Assembly: GCA_021733925.1 (NCBI GenBank)
Contig: JAIPJY010000002.1
Span: 124,001-188,000, forward strand
DNA from: Prosthecobacter sp.
GTDB taxonomy: Bacteria > Verrucomicrobiota > Verrucomicrobiia > Verrucomicrobiales > Verrucomicrobiaceae
DNA: 64,000 nt
Direction: 5' to 3'
The notes beneath the pieces were generated by a model. It was not told where the DNA came from. It made no database searches and worked only from the letters and a program-made list of their open reading frames with translations. Shown here in pieces: positions 1-8,650 of this stretch (the stretch's first letter is position 1; every line of letters begins with the position of its first letter). Made by a program: the position numbers and the translations under genes.

Positions 1-1
1 C

Positions 2-1282
2 CAGACTGGCAAGATCGAGGCCATCGTGGGCATTTCCTGCCTCGCCGTGCTGGAGCGCACCTTCCCCTACATCGAAGCCGCTGCCATTCCCGCCGTCGCC
101 GTGCCCCTCCTTCAGGACGACTGCATCGACACCCTCGTCGATATCGACTGGGTCTGGGATTACATCCATCTCACCAGCGACGACAAAACCCGCCGCCTCA
201 ATCTAAACGCGTTGCATGACGAGGTGAAAACCTGGTTCACCTTGGACTCCCTCAACGCACTCATGGGCCCCTCCCGTGGCCATAGCGACGACATCGCCCG
301 CGAATGGCTCGCTCGTGCCGGCAAACGCTGGCGTCCCTTCCTCACCGTCGCCGCCTATCAGGCCCTGCGCGAAGACCCCGAAGGCCCCATCTCAGACACG
401 GTCAAAAAAGCCGCCATCGCCGTCGAAATCTTCCACAAGGCCTCCCTCGTTCACGACGACATCGAGGACGGCGATGCCGAACGCTACGGCGAAACCACCC
501 TGCACACCGAACACGGTATCCCTGTTGCCCTGAATATCGGTGACCTCCTCATCGGCGAAGGCTACCGCCTCCTCGCCGACAACGATGCCGCCGCCCACAT
601 CCGCAGCGCCGCCATCCTCGTCGCCGCTGAAGGCCAGCGTGAGCTCTGCATCGGCCAGGGCGCGGAACTCCTCTGGACGCGTCACCCCGTCGCTCTCAGC
701 AGCACCCAGGTGCTCGAAATCTTCCGCAGCAAAACCGCCCCCGCCTTTGAAGTCGCCCTCAAGGTCGGTGCCGCCCTCGCCGGCCAGCTCGACGAATGCG
801 CCGACGTCCTTCACACCTACAGCGAAAATCTCGGCATCGCCTATCAGATCCGCGATGACCTCGACGATCTCGGCGAAGACTCCGCCGCCGGCAACGAATG
901 GAACATGCGCCCCAGCATCGTCCTCTCCCTTCTGCGTGAGAAAGGCAAAGGCGAGGTCAAAGACCAGATGGAAGCACTCTGGAACGGCGTCGCCAAAACC
1001 AAACCCGACAACGCCACCATCCGCGACTGGGCGCTCGACAGCGGCGCCCATGAGAAGGCCATGACCCTCCTCGAAAGCTACAAGGAAGCCGCCATCCGCT
1101 CCCTCCAGGAAGTCGAACTCCCCAATTTGAAAGGCCTCCTCCGCCGCGTCATCGGCAAGATCTTCAACGAGCTTGAAATCAAAGGCTGGTGCCGCGAATT
1201 CGAGCAGCAAAATCTCAATCCCGAACTCCGCGCCGAAGCCGCCAAAGCCGCCGAACACCTCGTGCCGAACGTGGCTTCCTAA
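2..1282 (+). CDS. DUF116-like/polyprenyl synthetase fusion, 5'-truncated by the window edge
   Basis: Isoprenoid chain elongation enzyme: trans-prenyltransferases condense isopentenyl diphosphate onto allylic diphosphates. The reading frame is open from base 2, so the gene starts outside the window; the first possible internal start is a GTG at 26. Both aspartate-rich Mg-binding motifs are present, DDIED (bases 455-469) and DDLDD in YQIRDDLDD (854-868). The first ~50 visible codons resemble the end of a DUF116 domain (IVGISCL, AVPLLQDDCIDTLVD), which is not part of ordinary prenyl synthases, so I read this as a fusion. The stop directly abuts the MITE-like element. Product chain length cannot be judged. 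Prenyltransferase call is firm; the DUF116 call is inference from pattern. Confidence 0.85.
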   Translation, partial: QTGKIEAIVGISCLAVLERTFPYIEAAAIPAVAVPLLQDDCIDTLVDIDWVWDYIHLTSDDKTRRLNLNALHDEVKTWFTLDSLNALMGPSRGHSDDIAREWLARAGKRWRPFLTVAAYQALREDPEGPISDTVKKAAIAVEIFHKASLVHDDIEDGDAERYGETTLHTEHGIPVALNIGDLLIGEGYRLLADNDAAAHIRSAAILVAAEGQRELCIGQGAELLWTRHPVALSSTQVLEIFRSKTAPAFEVALKVGAALAGQLDECADVLHTYSENLGIAYQIRDDLDDLGEDSAAGNEWNMRPSIVLSLLREKGKGEVKDQMEALWNGVAKTKPDNATIRDWALDSGAHEKAMTLLESYKEAAIRSLQEVELPNLKGLLRRVIGKIFNELEIKGWCREFEQQNLNPELRAEAAKAAEHLVPNVAS

Positions 1283-1614
1283 TTCTACTTTGGTAGTTCT
1301 TCGGGAGGGTCATAAAATCAATCTGGAGGGCATTCCTGCGGCATGACACCTGATGACGTGGAATGTCCTTGTGAGGTTGCCGCCGTCTCTTCTTTTTGCC
1401 CGCACACTCCGCGTGACACCAGTCCCAACGGGACTGCGCATCATAGCGAAGGGGTGTCGAGCCTGGGCGAGGCTCCCCTGGAACCCGAGGTCAGCATCGG
1501 AAAGCAAACCCAGAGCCTTCGCCACAGACGAAGCCCACCAGCGGCGTTTGCAAAAAGCCCCGCAGCCCCAGAAAGAGAGTGTCGCCAGCCCCCCGATGAC
1601 TTACCAAAGTAGAA
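1283..1614. mobile_element. MITE-like element with terminal inverted repeats and CTAA target duplication
   Basis: A 332-bp stretch is bounded by inverted ends. The outer 13 bases match perfectly (TTCTACTTTGGTA at 1283-1295; its complement TACCAAAGTAGAA at 1602-1614), and the match continues imperfectly for about 27 bases in all. The tetramer CTAA lies immediately outside both ends (1279-1282 and 1615-1618), as expected of a target-site duplication; the left copy includes the stop codon of the prenyl synthase gene. Inside are only short open frames without recognisable protein similarity, and small hairpins (for example AGTCCC/GGGACT near 1421-1435). This is the anatomy of a non-autonomous transposon. 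No matching transposase is in the window. Confidence 0.7.
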
Positions 1615-1638
1615 CTAAAGGCGCGAAACAACCTCCTC

Positions 1639-2298
1639 TCAGCGGCTGATCGCCTCGATCAGCAGTCTTTGAGGCGCAGGGTCTAGAGGCCAGTCGCTAT
1701 AGGTCTCTCGCTGTTCTTTATCCCACGCTGTCCAGTCCATCAGCGAGATTCGCACTGAACTGGTGGACGAATTTTTGGCAAACTCGACTGCCAGCGCGGA
1801 GTCTTTCAGACGCCATTCCTGGCGCAGGCCAAAAGGATTGCCTGCCGGACAATCGATGTTTGGGACATAACCTTCACTAACCTTGCCAAACTTGGCGGTG
1901 TAGTGAGCTGCGACCAGCAGGCCGATGCCTCTCATCTGGTATTGCGGCACCACTTGCTCAGCGGTCTTTGGATAACGCTCTTTCCAGGCGAATGCCTGCA
2001 ATTCTGCCTCCTGTAGTTTGCCATGCACCAGGGTCAATCTGCCGCTCCATTCGACACCAGCGAGTCGAAAAGTGGAAGTCGCCAGAGTCAGCTTGCCAGC
2101 ACTCTTGTCCATATGGCTGAGGCTGAGTTCCTGCACCCGCTCACGCAGCTCCTCTTCCGTAAGGCCGGGTTTCAAATCCAGAAAATCATCCAGCAGCTTC
2201 ACTTCCTGCCGGCTCAGTCTCACCGCCTGTTTTTCTTCCTTGGCGAATAACGTCGTTACCCAAAAGACGATCAGCAGAACTGACAGAAGCCGGTGCAT
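1639..2298 (-). CDS. Secreted protein of unknown function
   Basis: I do not recognise the family. The start is placed at the ATG at 2298 because it begins a clear signal peptide (MHRLLSVLLIVFWVTTLFA, then KEE); the open frame extends 31 codons upstream without adding anything plausible. The mature part (~200 residues) starts with a basic/acidic helical stretch (SRQEVKLLDDFLDL...LTEEELRERVQEL) and continues as mixed beta sequence. It is isolated between the MITE-like element and the hairpin-rich spacer, in convergent orientation to the prenyl synthase gene. Probably periplasmic. Confidence 0.6.
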   Translation of the reverse strand: MHRLLSVLLIVFWVTTLFAKEEKQAVRLSRQEVKLLDDFLDLKPGLTEEELRERVQELSLSHMDKSAGKLTLATSTFRLAGVEWSGRLTLVHGKLQEAELQAFAWKERYPKTAEQVVPQYQMRGIGLLVAAHYTAKFGKVSEGYVPNIDCPAGNPFGLRQEWRLKDSALAVEFAKNSSTSSVRISLMDWTAWDKEQRETYSDWPLDPAPQRLLIEAISR

Positions 2299-2763
2299 GG
2301 CTGTAAATAGAGATGTGGCATGCCTTTCATGCAAGAACTCCCTCCGCAGGAATAACACACCTCCCCGGAGGATAGGCCTCCGGCCTGTCACCGGATCGAG
2401 GCGTCCCGCCTTCGACCTAGGCTTTGTGAAAACCTGCGCTGAATAACCGCGGCAAGTTCATGTCATCTTATACCATCCTTCAAGCCGCAAGCCTCTCCCT
2501 CCGAAAGCGCGTAGCGCTGACACAACCGTAGCCGTGGGTGCCAACCCACGGAACTGCATCACCCATGTCTCCCAATTTCGTGGAACCGCGTAGCGGTGAC
2601 ACAAAACGCCGCCATTCCCAAACCTGACCGCGCCAGCGCTATCGCGGGTTTTCAAACACCGCCTGGCCCGGACATTCCCGTACGGCGGGCTTGTCATGGC
2701 ACGCTTCGTTTGCTCCATTAGGCGGGTTGCTGGATCTGCCTTCGGGTATTTTTTTGGAGTCAT
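2299..2763. repeat. Hairpin-rich intergenic region (REP-like palindromes)
   Basis: This 465-bp spacer has no convincing gene. It holds several compact palindromes: AGGCC-tcc-GGCCT (2374-2386), AGCGC-gta-GCGCT (2506-2518), CCGTGGGT-gcca-ACCCACGG (2532-2551) and ACCGC-gta-GCGGT (2585-2597). The second and fourth are copies of one motif: CGCGTAGCG followed by C or G and TGACACAA occurs at about 2508 and again at about 2587. The arrangement resembles REP-type elements, which can be mobilised by RAYT transposases; one RAYT gene lies at 15-16 kb, but a link is not shown. The end of the region supplies a GGAG ribosome-binding site (2755-2758) for the WD40 gene. Confidence 0.5.
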
Positions 2764-5700
2764 ATGAATCGTCCGCGTATTTCTAGGGATCGTTGGTTGC
2801 TCTGGTCGGCCGCCGGTGTGGTGGCACTTGTACTAAGCTTGGGCTGGCGGGCGGAACGGGTCCGCAGAGAGACCGCGCGAGCCTTGGAGGAGACAAGGGT
2901 ACAGCTCGGGCGTTCGCAGGCGGGCGGGGTGAATCTGATGGAGGAAGTGAAGAAGGAATCCCTCAAGGTCCAAGTGCTGATAGGGCAGGTGGGAGAGAAA
3001 GATCAGCGCTTGCAGATGCAGGCGAAAAAACAGGACACGCAGGCGCTGGAACTGGCGGCGCTGACGGAGCGGCTGCACGAGGCGAGCCGCGCGGACCATG
3101 CGCTGGCGGTGCAGCGCATGGAGGCCGATGGAAACTGGCCGGAGGGCCTGGCGCTCCTGGCCCGGGCGCTGCAGTGGTGGCCCGAAAATCCCCAGGCCGC
3201 CACGCGGCTATACGCGACGCTTTCGTTGCACGCGGCGGAGAATCAGGGCTGGCCTCGCAAGGTGCTGCACCATGCGGGCACGGTGTGGCAGGGGAGTTTT
3301 TGCGCAGATGGCTCACGTTTCTTGACAAGGTGTGCAGACAACTCAGTGCGGGTGTGGGATGCGAAATTGGGCGAAGGCGTGGGCGTGCCAGTGCTGCTCT
3401 CGGGCACGGTGCAGGGGGCAGACTTCAGCCCGGATGGAAAACGCATCGTGACGGTGGATGGAAAGGGTTCGGAGAATGCAGTGCGGCTCTGGGATGTCAT
3501 GACGGGCCAGCAGATCGGGGCACCGATGATGCAGGATGGCGGGGTCCAGTCGGCTCACTTCAGCGCGGATGGTTCGCGCCTCGTGAGTGTGAGTCTGCGC
3601 GGCACCTCGGCGCAGGTGTGGGTTGCTTCCACGCAGCAGCCGCTCGGGTCGCCGCTGGTCCATGCGGGCACGGTGAACAGCGCGGAATTCAGCCTCGACG
3701 GCTCGCGTGTGGTGACGGCGGGAGAGGACAAGACGGTGCAGCTATGGGACGCCGCCACGGGCAAACCCCTCGGCAAACCTTTGCGCCTGCCGCTGGCGGT
3801 CCTGAGCGCGCAGTTCAGCCCTGATGGTTCGCGCATTGTGACGACGACATGGGGAGACGGTGCGCAGATGTGGGATGTGGCAACATGGAAGCCCCACGGG
3901 GAGCCGCTGCGCCATGGGACGCGGGTACGCAGTGCGTTGTACAGTCCGGATGGGGCGTACCTTTTGACGATGGGGGCGGACCAAAACTTGAAGCTGTGGG
4001 ATGCGGATACGGGCGGTGCAGCGAGGTGGCCGATGCGCCATGAGATAGGGCTGGAAAGCGTGGACTTTAGCAGGGATGGCACACGCATCGTATGCATTGA
4101 TATGGACCGCTCAGTTCATGTGTGGGATGTGGCGTCTGGGAAACGCCTTGGCGTGCCGCTGCGGCATGCGGAGACGGTGCACAGCGCAGAATTCAGCCCG
4201 GATGGCCGCTGCCTGCTGACGGCCTGCGCCGATGGCACAGCACTGCTCTGGGACGCGCCGACGGATCTGCCGCTGGAGGAGCCCCTGCGGCATGCGGATG
4301 CAGTTTTGACAGCGGCCTTCAGCCCGGATGGCAAACGCCTGGTGACCGGGAGTGATGATGATACGGCACAAGTCTGGGACATGACGACAGGCCGGCCGGT
4401 GGGGGTGCCGATGCAGCATGAGAATCGACGGGTGTCGTGCGTGGAATTCAGTGCGGATGGCCGGCGCGTGCTGACGGCGAGCACGGACAGCACCGCGCGC
4501 GTTTGGGATGCGGCCACGGGCCTGCCGGTGACGGAGCCGCTGCGTCACGCGGGGCAGGTGTGGTCGGCGCATTTCAACGTGGACGCCTCACGCGTGTTGA
4601 CGGTGAGCCTGGATGGTGGCGCACAGATGTGGGATGTGGCGAATGGGAAGCCGCTGGGCGCGCCGATACGGCATGAGGATGGTAACGCACTGGGCGGGGC
4701 GGATGGGCTGAGTGGGGAAGTACTGAGTGCGGAGTTCAGCCGGGATGGCAGGCGCATTTTGACGGCGGGTGCGGATGGCACGGCACGGCTTTGGGATGTG
4801 GCCACCGGCAAGCGGCTGGATGTGCCTGCGCTGACGCATGAGGCGGAGGTGACGCTGGCACATTTCAGCCCCGATGGCACCCTCATCGTGACGCGGAGCG
4901 AGGATGACAAAGCGAAGCTATGGGATGCGGCCACGGGCAAGCCGCTGGAACTGCCGCTGCTGCTTGCAACGATGGTGCATAGTGCGGCATTCAGCCCGGA
5001 CAGTAAGCGCGTGGTCACAGTGGGCGAGGACGACGCTGCGCAGGTGTGGGACGTGCCCACGGGCAAGCCATTGGGCCGTCCGATGATGCATGTGGCTCAC
5101 CTAGGCAGTGCGGCATTCAGCCCGGACGGAACGCTCATTGTGACGACGAGCGATGACGAAAAGACGCGTGTGTGGGATGCTGCGACGGGCCTCATGCTGG
5201 GCGAGCCGCTGCATCATGAAGAACTGGGCGCGCACCAGGATTTTGAGGGCAACTCGGACTTCACGCCGAATGCCTGCTTCAGCCCGGATAGTCGGTGCAT
5301 CGTGACCACAAGCATCGATGACACGGCGCGCCTGTGGCACCTGCCTCCCCCAGTTGCTCAATTGGTGCCCGTGCCGGAATGGGTGCTTGCCCGTGCCTAT
5401 GCGGTCGCAGGTTTGCAGCCGCAGGCAAATGGCGAACTGCGTGAGATGTCGCCTGAGCAGCGCCGCGCTGCGGTGCTGGCGGAGGTGCCAAAGGAGGTGC
5501 CAAAGGAGGGTGAGTGGTCGAAGCTGGCACTCTGGCTGGCCCTTCCGGCCTACGAGCGTCCGCTCACGCCGCAGTCGCGCTTCACCCGTGGCCAGTTGGG
5601 TGAACGTGAGCGCGATGCGGATGTGTGGAATTCGCAGGAGCAGCTTCGCACACCGAACTCGGCCTCGATGGAGGCTGAGGCCTCCGCCCTGCGCTTTGAT

Positions 5701-5937
5701 CCGGGCACCCCTCTGGCCCACATACTGCTGGCCGGCGCAATACTGCGCGAAACCACCTCCATGTCGCCAGATGACGTCCCTCCTTCGCTGCCCCAAAGCA
5801 TGGCCTTTTTTCGTGAGCATGGCACACGCATCCTGCTAAACAATGCCGCGTTGTGGTCTCGTGCTGCGGCGAGCTTGAAGGAGCAGGGAGACAAGCGGTT
5901 GGCGAAGGAGGCGGAGGACCGGGCGGCCCGAAAGTAA
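2764..5937 (+). CDS. Membrane-anchored WD40 repeat protein (16 repeats)
   Basis: A 1057-residue protein with one N-terminal transmembrane segment (about residues 12-28), a probable coiled coil (about 30-125, rich in E, Q, R, K) and sixteen WD40-type repeats of ~42 residues (about 165-862), each with a core like FSPDGxRxVT...xxWDxATGxPLG. The C-terminal ~190 residues are not WD40. Sixteen repeats would fit two eight-bladed propellers or one long array; this is inference. Planctomycete and verrucomicrobial proteins of this style often carry an N-terminal Ser/Thr kinase domain; none is present here. Repeat 12 has a ~9-residue insertion (NALGGADGL). Likely a periplasmic protein-interaction platform. 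The partner is unknown and the gene stands alone. Confidence 0.85.
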   Translation: MNRPRISRDRWLLWSAAGVVALVLSLGWRAERVRRETARALEETRVQLGRSQAGGVNLMEEVKKESLKVQVLIGQVGEKDQRLQMQAKKQDTQALELAALTERLHEASRADHALAVQRMEADGNWPEGLALLARALQWWPENPQAATRLYATLSLHAAENQGWPRKVLHHAGTVWQGSFCADGSRFLTRCADNSVRVWDAKLGEGVGVPVLLSGTVQGADFSPDGKRIVTVDGKGSENAVRLWDVMTGQQIGAPMMQDGGVQSAHFSADGSRLVSVSLRGTSAQVWVASTQQPLGSPLVHAGTVNSAEFSLDGSRVVTAGEDKTVQLWDAATGKPLGKPLRLPLAVLSAQFSPDGSRIVTTTWGDGAQMWDVATWKPHGEPLRHGTRVRSALYSPDGAYLLTMGADQNLKLWDADTGGAARWPMRHEIGLESVDFSRDGTRIVCIDMDRSVHVWDVASGKRLGVPLRHAETVHSAEFSPDGRCLLTACADGTALLWDAPTDLPLEEPLRHADAVLTAAFSPDGKRLVTGSDDDTAQVWDMTTGRPVGVPMQHENRRVSCVEFSADGRRVLTASTDSTARVWDAATGLPVTEPLRHAGQVWSAHFNVDASRVLTVSLDGGAQMWDVANGKPLGAPIRHEDGNALGGADGLSGEVLSAEFSRDGRRILTAGADGTARLWDVATGKRLDVPALTHEAEVTLAHFSPDGTLIVTRSEDDKAKLWDAATGKPLELPLLLATMVHSAAFSPDSKRVVTVGEDDAAQVWDVPTGKPLGRPMMHVAHLGSAAFSPDGTLIVTTSDDEKTRVWDAATGLMLGEPLHHEELGAHQDFEGNSDFTPNACFSPDSRCIVTTSIDDTARLWHLPPPVAQLVPVPEWVLARAYAVAGLQPQANGELREMSPEQRRAAVLAEVPKEVPKEGEWSKLALWLALPAYERPLTPQSRFTRGQLGERERDADVWNSQEQLRTPNSASMEAEASALRFDPGTPLAHILLAGAILRETTSMSPDDVPPSLPQSMAFFREHGTRILLNNAALWSRAAASLKEQGDKRLAKEAEDRAARK

Positions 5938-5947
5938 TTGGAGCTCA

Positions 5948-5972
5948 GGCGGACATTCCTGCCCGCCCTTTC
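5948..5972 (+). terminator. Possible terminator hairpin after the WD40 gene
   Basis: GGCGG (5948-5952) pairs with CCGCC (5963-5967) around a 10-base loop and is followed by a short pyrimidine run (CTTTCT). It lies 11 bases after the WD40 stop codon and before the sulfatase gene. The T-tract is weak, so it could equally be a member of the GGCGGACATTCC-type palindromes seen elsewhere in the window. Confidence 0.35.
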
Positions 5973-6013
5973 TGCTGCTATTTCCATCGGGCGTGCTTCG
6001 TTTAAAGCCGACC

Positions 6014-7492
6014 ATGAAGTTGTTCCGTCTTTGCACTGCATTCCTGCTCACCCTTTCCGTCGTACACGCCGCCGACTCGCGGCCCAACGTCCTCTTCATC
6101 GCCATCGATGACCAAAACGACTGGATCGGCTGCCTCGGCGGACATCCGCAGGTGAAGACGCCTGCCATCGACGCCCTCGCCAAGCGCGGCACCCTCTTCG
6201 CCAGCGCCCACTGCCAGGCACCGCTCTGCAATCCCTCACGCAGTTCCCTCCTCACCGGCCTCCGCCCCTCCAGCACCGGCATCTACGGCCTCGCCCCAGG
6301 CATTCGCGAAGTGGAGCAAACCAAGTCTCACATCACCCTCCCGCAGACCTTCACGCAGGCCGGTTACTTCACCTTCAACAGCGGCAAAATCTACCACGAC
6401 GGCTCCATGCGCGGTGGCGATCAAAAAACCGAGTTCAATGAATGGGGCAATCGCGGCCCCATGCCGAGGCCCAAGACGCCCATCGCCAATCTCCCCGGCC
6501 CGGACCGCCATCCCGCCATGGACTGGGGCGTCTTCCCCGAGAAAGACGAAGACAACGCCGACTGGAAAATCGCCGACTCCGCCATGGATGCGCTGAAGCG
6601 TGCTCCTGCCGACAAACCCTTCTTCATCGCCGCCGGCTTCCGTCTCCCGCACGTTCCCTGCTTCGCCTCACAGAAGTGGTTCGATCTCTATCCGGATGCC
6701 ACTCTCCAGATGCCCCCGGTCAAAGAAGACGACCGAGCCGACCTCCCCAAATTCGCCGACTTCCTCCACTGGAAGCTCCCCGAGCCCCGCCTCAGCACCT
6801 TGCGCAAATACAACGAATGGCGTCCTCTCGTCCGCGCCTATCTCGCCTGCGTCAGCTTCATGGACAGCCAGGTCGGCCGCCTCATGCACGAACTCGAAGC
6901 CACTGGCCGCGCGGACAACACCATCATCGTCCTCTGGGGGGACCACGGCTGGCACCTCGGCGAAAAACTCATGACCGGCAAGAACACCCTCTGGGAACGC
7001 AGCACCCGCGTGCCCCTCATCTTTGCCGGACCCGGCATCAAAGCCGGTCAGGTCTGCGACAGCCCCGTGGAACTCCTCGACATCTTCCCATCGCTCCTCG
7101 CTCTCACCAAAATGCCCGCCCGCAGCGACCTCGAAGGCCACAGCCTCATGCCCCAGTTTCAAGATGCCAAAGCACCGCGCGAATGGCCCGCCATCACCAC
7201 GCACAACCAGGGCAATCACACCATCCGCACCAAAGACTGGCGCTACATCCGCTATGCCGACGGCAGCGAGGAACTCTACGACGTGAAAAAAGATCCCAAC
7301 GAGTGGACCAATCTCGCAGGTGATTCGAACTACACCGCCCAAAAAACCGAACTCGCCAAATGGCTCCCCAAGATCGACAAAGGCCCCGTCCCCGGCAGCA
7401 AGAGCCGCGTCCTCACCTATGAGCCCTCCACCGGAGAGGCGATCTGGGAGGACAAGCCGATTGATAAAAGCGCCCCGCTGCCGGAACCGTAA
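6014..7492 (+). CDS. Secreted type I sulfatase (iduronate-2-sulfatase-like)
   Basis: Hydrolyses sulfate esters, probably from sulfated polysaccharide outside the cytoplasm. The start at 6014 gives a clean signal peptide (MKLFRLCTAFLLTLSVVHAA); an upstream in-frame GTG at 5993 adds only seven residues ahead of it. The formylglycine motif C-N-P-S-R is at residues 72-76, so Cys72 would be converted by a maturase (not in the window). The metal-binding aspartates (IAIDDQND) are near residues 30-35, and WGDHGWHLGEK follows in the second half. Overall features match the iduronate/choline-sulfatase branch; substrate cannot be assigned. The two-component genes start 3 bases after its stop, so co-transcription is likely. 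Confidence 0.9.
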   Translation: MKLFRLCTAFLLTLSVVHAADSRPNVLFIAIDDQNDWIGCLGGHPQVKTPAIDALAKRGTLFASAHCQAPLCNPSRSSLLTGLRPSSTGIYGLAPGIREVEQTKSHITLPQTFTQAGYFTFNSGKIYHDGSMRGGDQKTEFNEWGNRGPMPRPKTPIANLPGPDRHPAMDWGVFPEKDEDNADWKIADSAMDALKRAPADKPFFIAAGFRLPHVPCFASQKWFDLYPDATLQMPPVKEDDRADLPKFADFLHWKLPEPRLSTLRKYNEWRPLVRAYLACVSFMDSQVGRLMHELEATGRADNTIIVLWGDHGWHLGEKLMTGKNTLWERSTRVPLIFAGPGIKAGQVCDSPVELLDIFPSLLALTKMPARSDLEGHSLMPQFQDAKAPREWPAITTHNQGNHTIRTKDWRYIRYADGSEELYDVKKDPNEWTNLAGDSNYTAQKTELAKWLPKIDKGPVPGSKSRVLTYEPSTGEAIWEDKPIDKSAPLPEP

Positions 7493-7495
7493 GGC

Positions 7496-8650
7496 GTGTC
7501 CGCCTCTCCCAACAAGCTCCGCCTCACCCTCGGCCTCGGCTTTCTCGCCTTCATCATCGCGGGATCTCTGCTGCTCCTCGCATGGCTGCGCCAGCGCGAG
7601 CGCGAAGAATCCAACCGCCTCTTCCAAGCTCTCGCTCAGGCCGATGCCGAATTTGTGCGCCGCATGAATCTCCCGCGCAGCGAGAAACTGGCCAAAGACT
7701 TGAAGGAGTTGCTGGGTGTGAGCATCGTGTTCCTTGATCGAAGCGACATGCCGCCAGCTGCTGAATATTTGATCCAGTCAGAGATCAAACGCGGCAAGGT
7801 CGAGGACTTGAACGACCGTCAGCAATCAGTGGTGGTTGAACTCGACGGTCGTCATTACATGCGATTTTTCAGGCTCCCCCCCGCATCATCCCTCTCCCTC
7901 CGCGATCCCGCCACCCTCAACGCCTTCATAACCTTCTGGCTCATCTCCGCTCTCGTGGGCTGGCTGCTCGTGCGTGAGCGCCTCAAGCGCGCCCAGTCCG
8001 AACGTCTCGCCATGCTCGGCCGCGTCGCCACCAGCCTCGCCCACGACATCAAAAACCCCCTCGCCTCCATCCAGCTTCACGCACAGCTGATGACGCCGCA
8101 GAATGAGGAGGACGCACAGGCCGTCCGTCTCATCGAAAACGAATCGGAAGTCATCGCCGGTCTGGTAAACCAGTGGCTCCACCTCGCGAATCCGCTGCCA
8201 CCGAAACTCGTAAAAGTCGATCTGACTGAGTGCATCCGTGGCGTGGCCGCAAACATGGAAGCCCAGGCCCGTCATGCTGGCGTGGAAGTCGACATCGAAC
8301 TTCCGAGTCCCGTGTGGATCATGGGAGATTCCCAACGTCTCGCTCAGGCCGTGCGAAACCTCATGATCAATGCCATTCAGGCCATGCCACGTGGCGGCAG
8401 TCTGAAAATCAGCGGTCAGCCTGCCAATGCATTTTTCGAACTCCATTTCACCGACTCCGGCACCGGCTTTTCCGAACAGGCCCTGGCTCAAGGCACCGAG
8501 CTCTTCTTCACCGAGAAAGAAGGCGGCATGGGCGTGGGCCTGAACATTGTCTCAAGCGTCATCACAGCGCATGGTGGCACCATGAAATTGCAAAATGACC
8601 CCAAGGGCGGGGCGGTTATCATCGTGCTGCTCCCCTTTTTCACCGCATGA
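7496..8650 (+). CDS. Membrane sensor histidine kinase
   Basis: Two-component sensor of 384 residues. The GTG start at 7496 is the only one that retains the first membrane segment (about residues 12-31); a ~110-residue sensory stretch follows, then a second membrane segment (about 141-160). The phosphoacceptor box is LAHDIKNPL with His183. The ATPase domain has an N box (RNLMINAIQAM, ~287-297), DSGTGF (~320-325) and GMGVGLNIV (~344-352). There is no obvious HAMP domain. It sits 3 bases after the sulfatase and overlaps the response regulator by 4 bases (ATGA), so the two are translationally coupled and almost certainly cognate. The signal is unknown. Confidence 0.9.
   Translation: MSASPNKLRLTLGLGFLAFIIAGSLLLLAWLRQREREESNRLFQALAQADAEFVRRMNLPRSEKLAKDLKELLGVSIVFLDRSDMPPAAEYLIQSEIKRGKVEDLNDRQQSVVVELDGRHYMRFFRLPPASSLSLRDPATLNAFITFWLISALVGWLLVRERLKRAQSERLAMLGRVATSLAHDIKNPLASIQLHAQLMTPQNEEDAQAVRLIENESEVIAGLVNQWLHLANPLPPKLVKVDLTECIRGVAANMEAQARHAGVEVDIELPSPVWIMGDSQRLAQAVRNLMINAIQAMPRGGSLKISGQPANAFFELHFTDSGTGFSEQALAQGTELFFTEKEGGMGVGLNIVSSVITAHGGTMKLQNDPKGGAVIIVLLPFFTA

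Noticed and set aside
392..1258. Long minus-strand open frame opposite the prenyl synthase
   Set aside because: Shadow of a GC-rich gene; composition (Gly/Phe/Asp/Val repeats) and lack of motifs argue against coding.
1343..1649. Two overlapping plus-strand frames inside the MITE-like element
   Set aside because: No family resemblance and basic/Pro-rich composition; the second runs past the element's right end.
2833..5827. Numerous frames opposite or offset to the WD40 gene
   Set aside because: They repeat with the WD40 period and are mirror images of the repeats.
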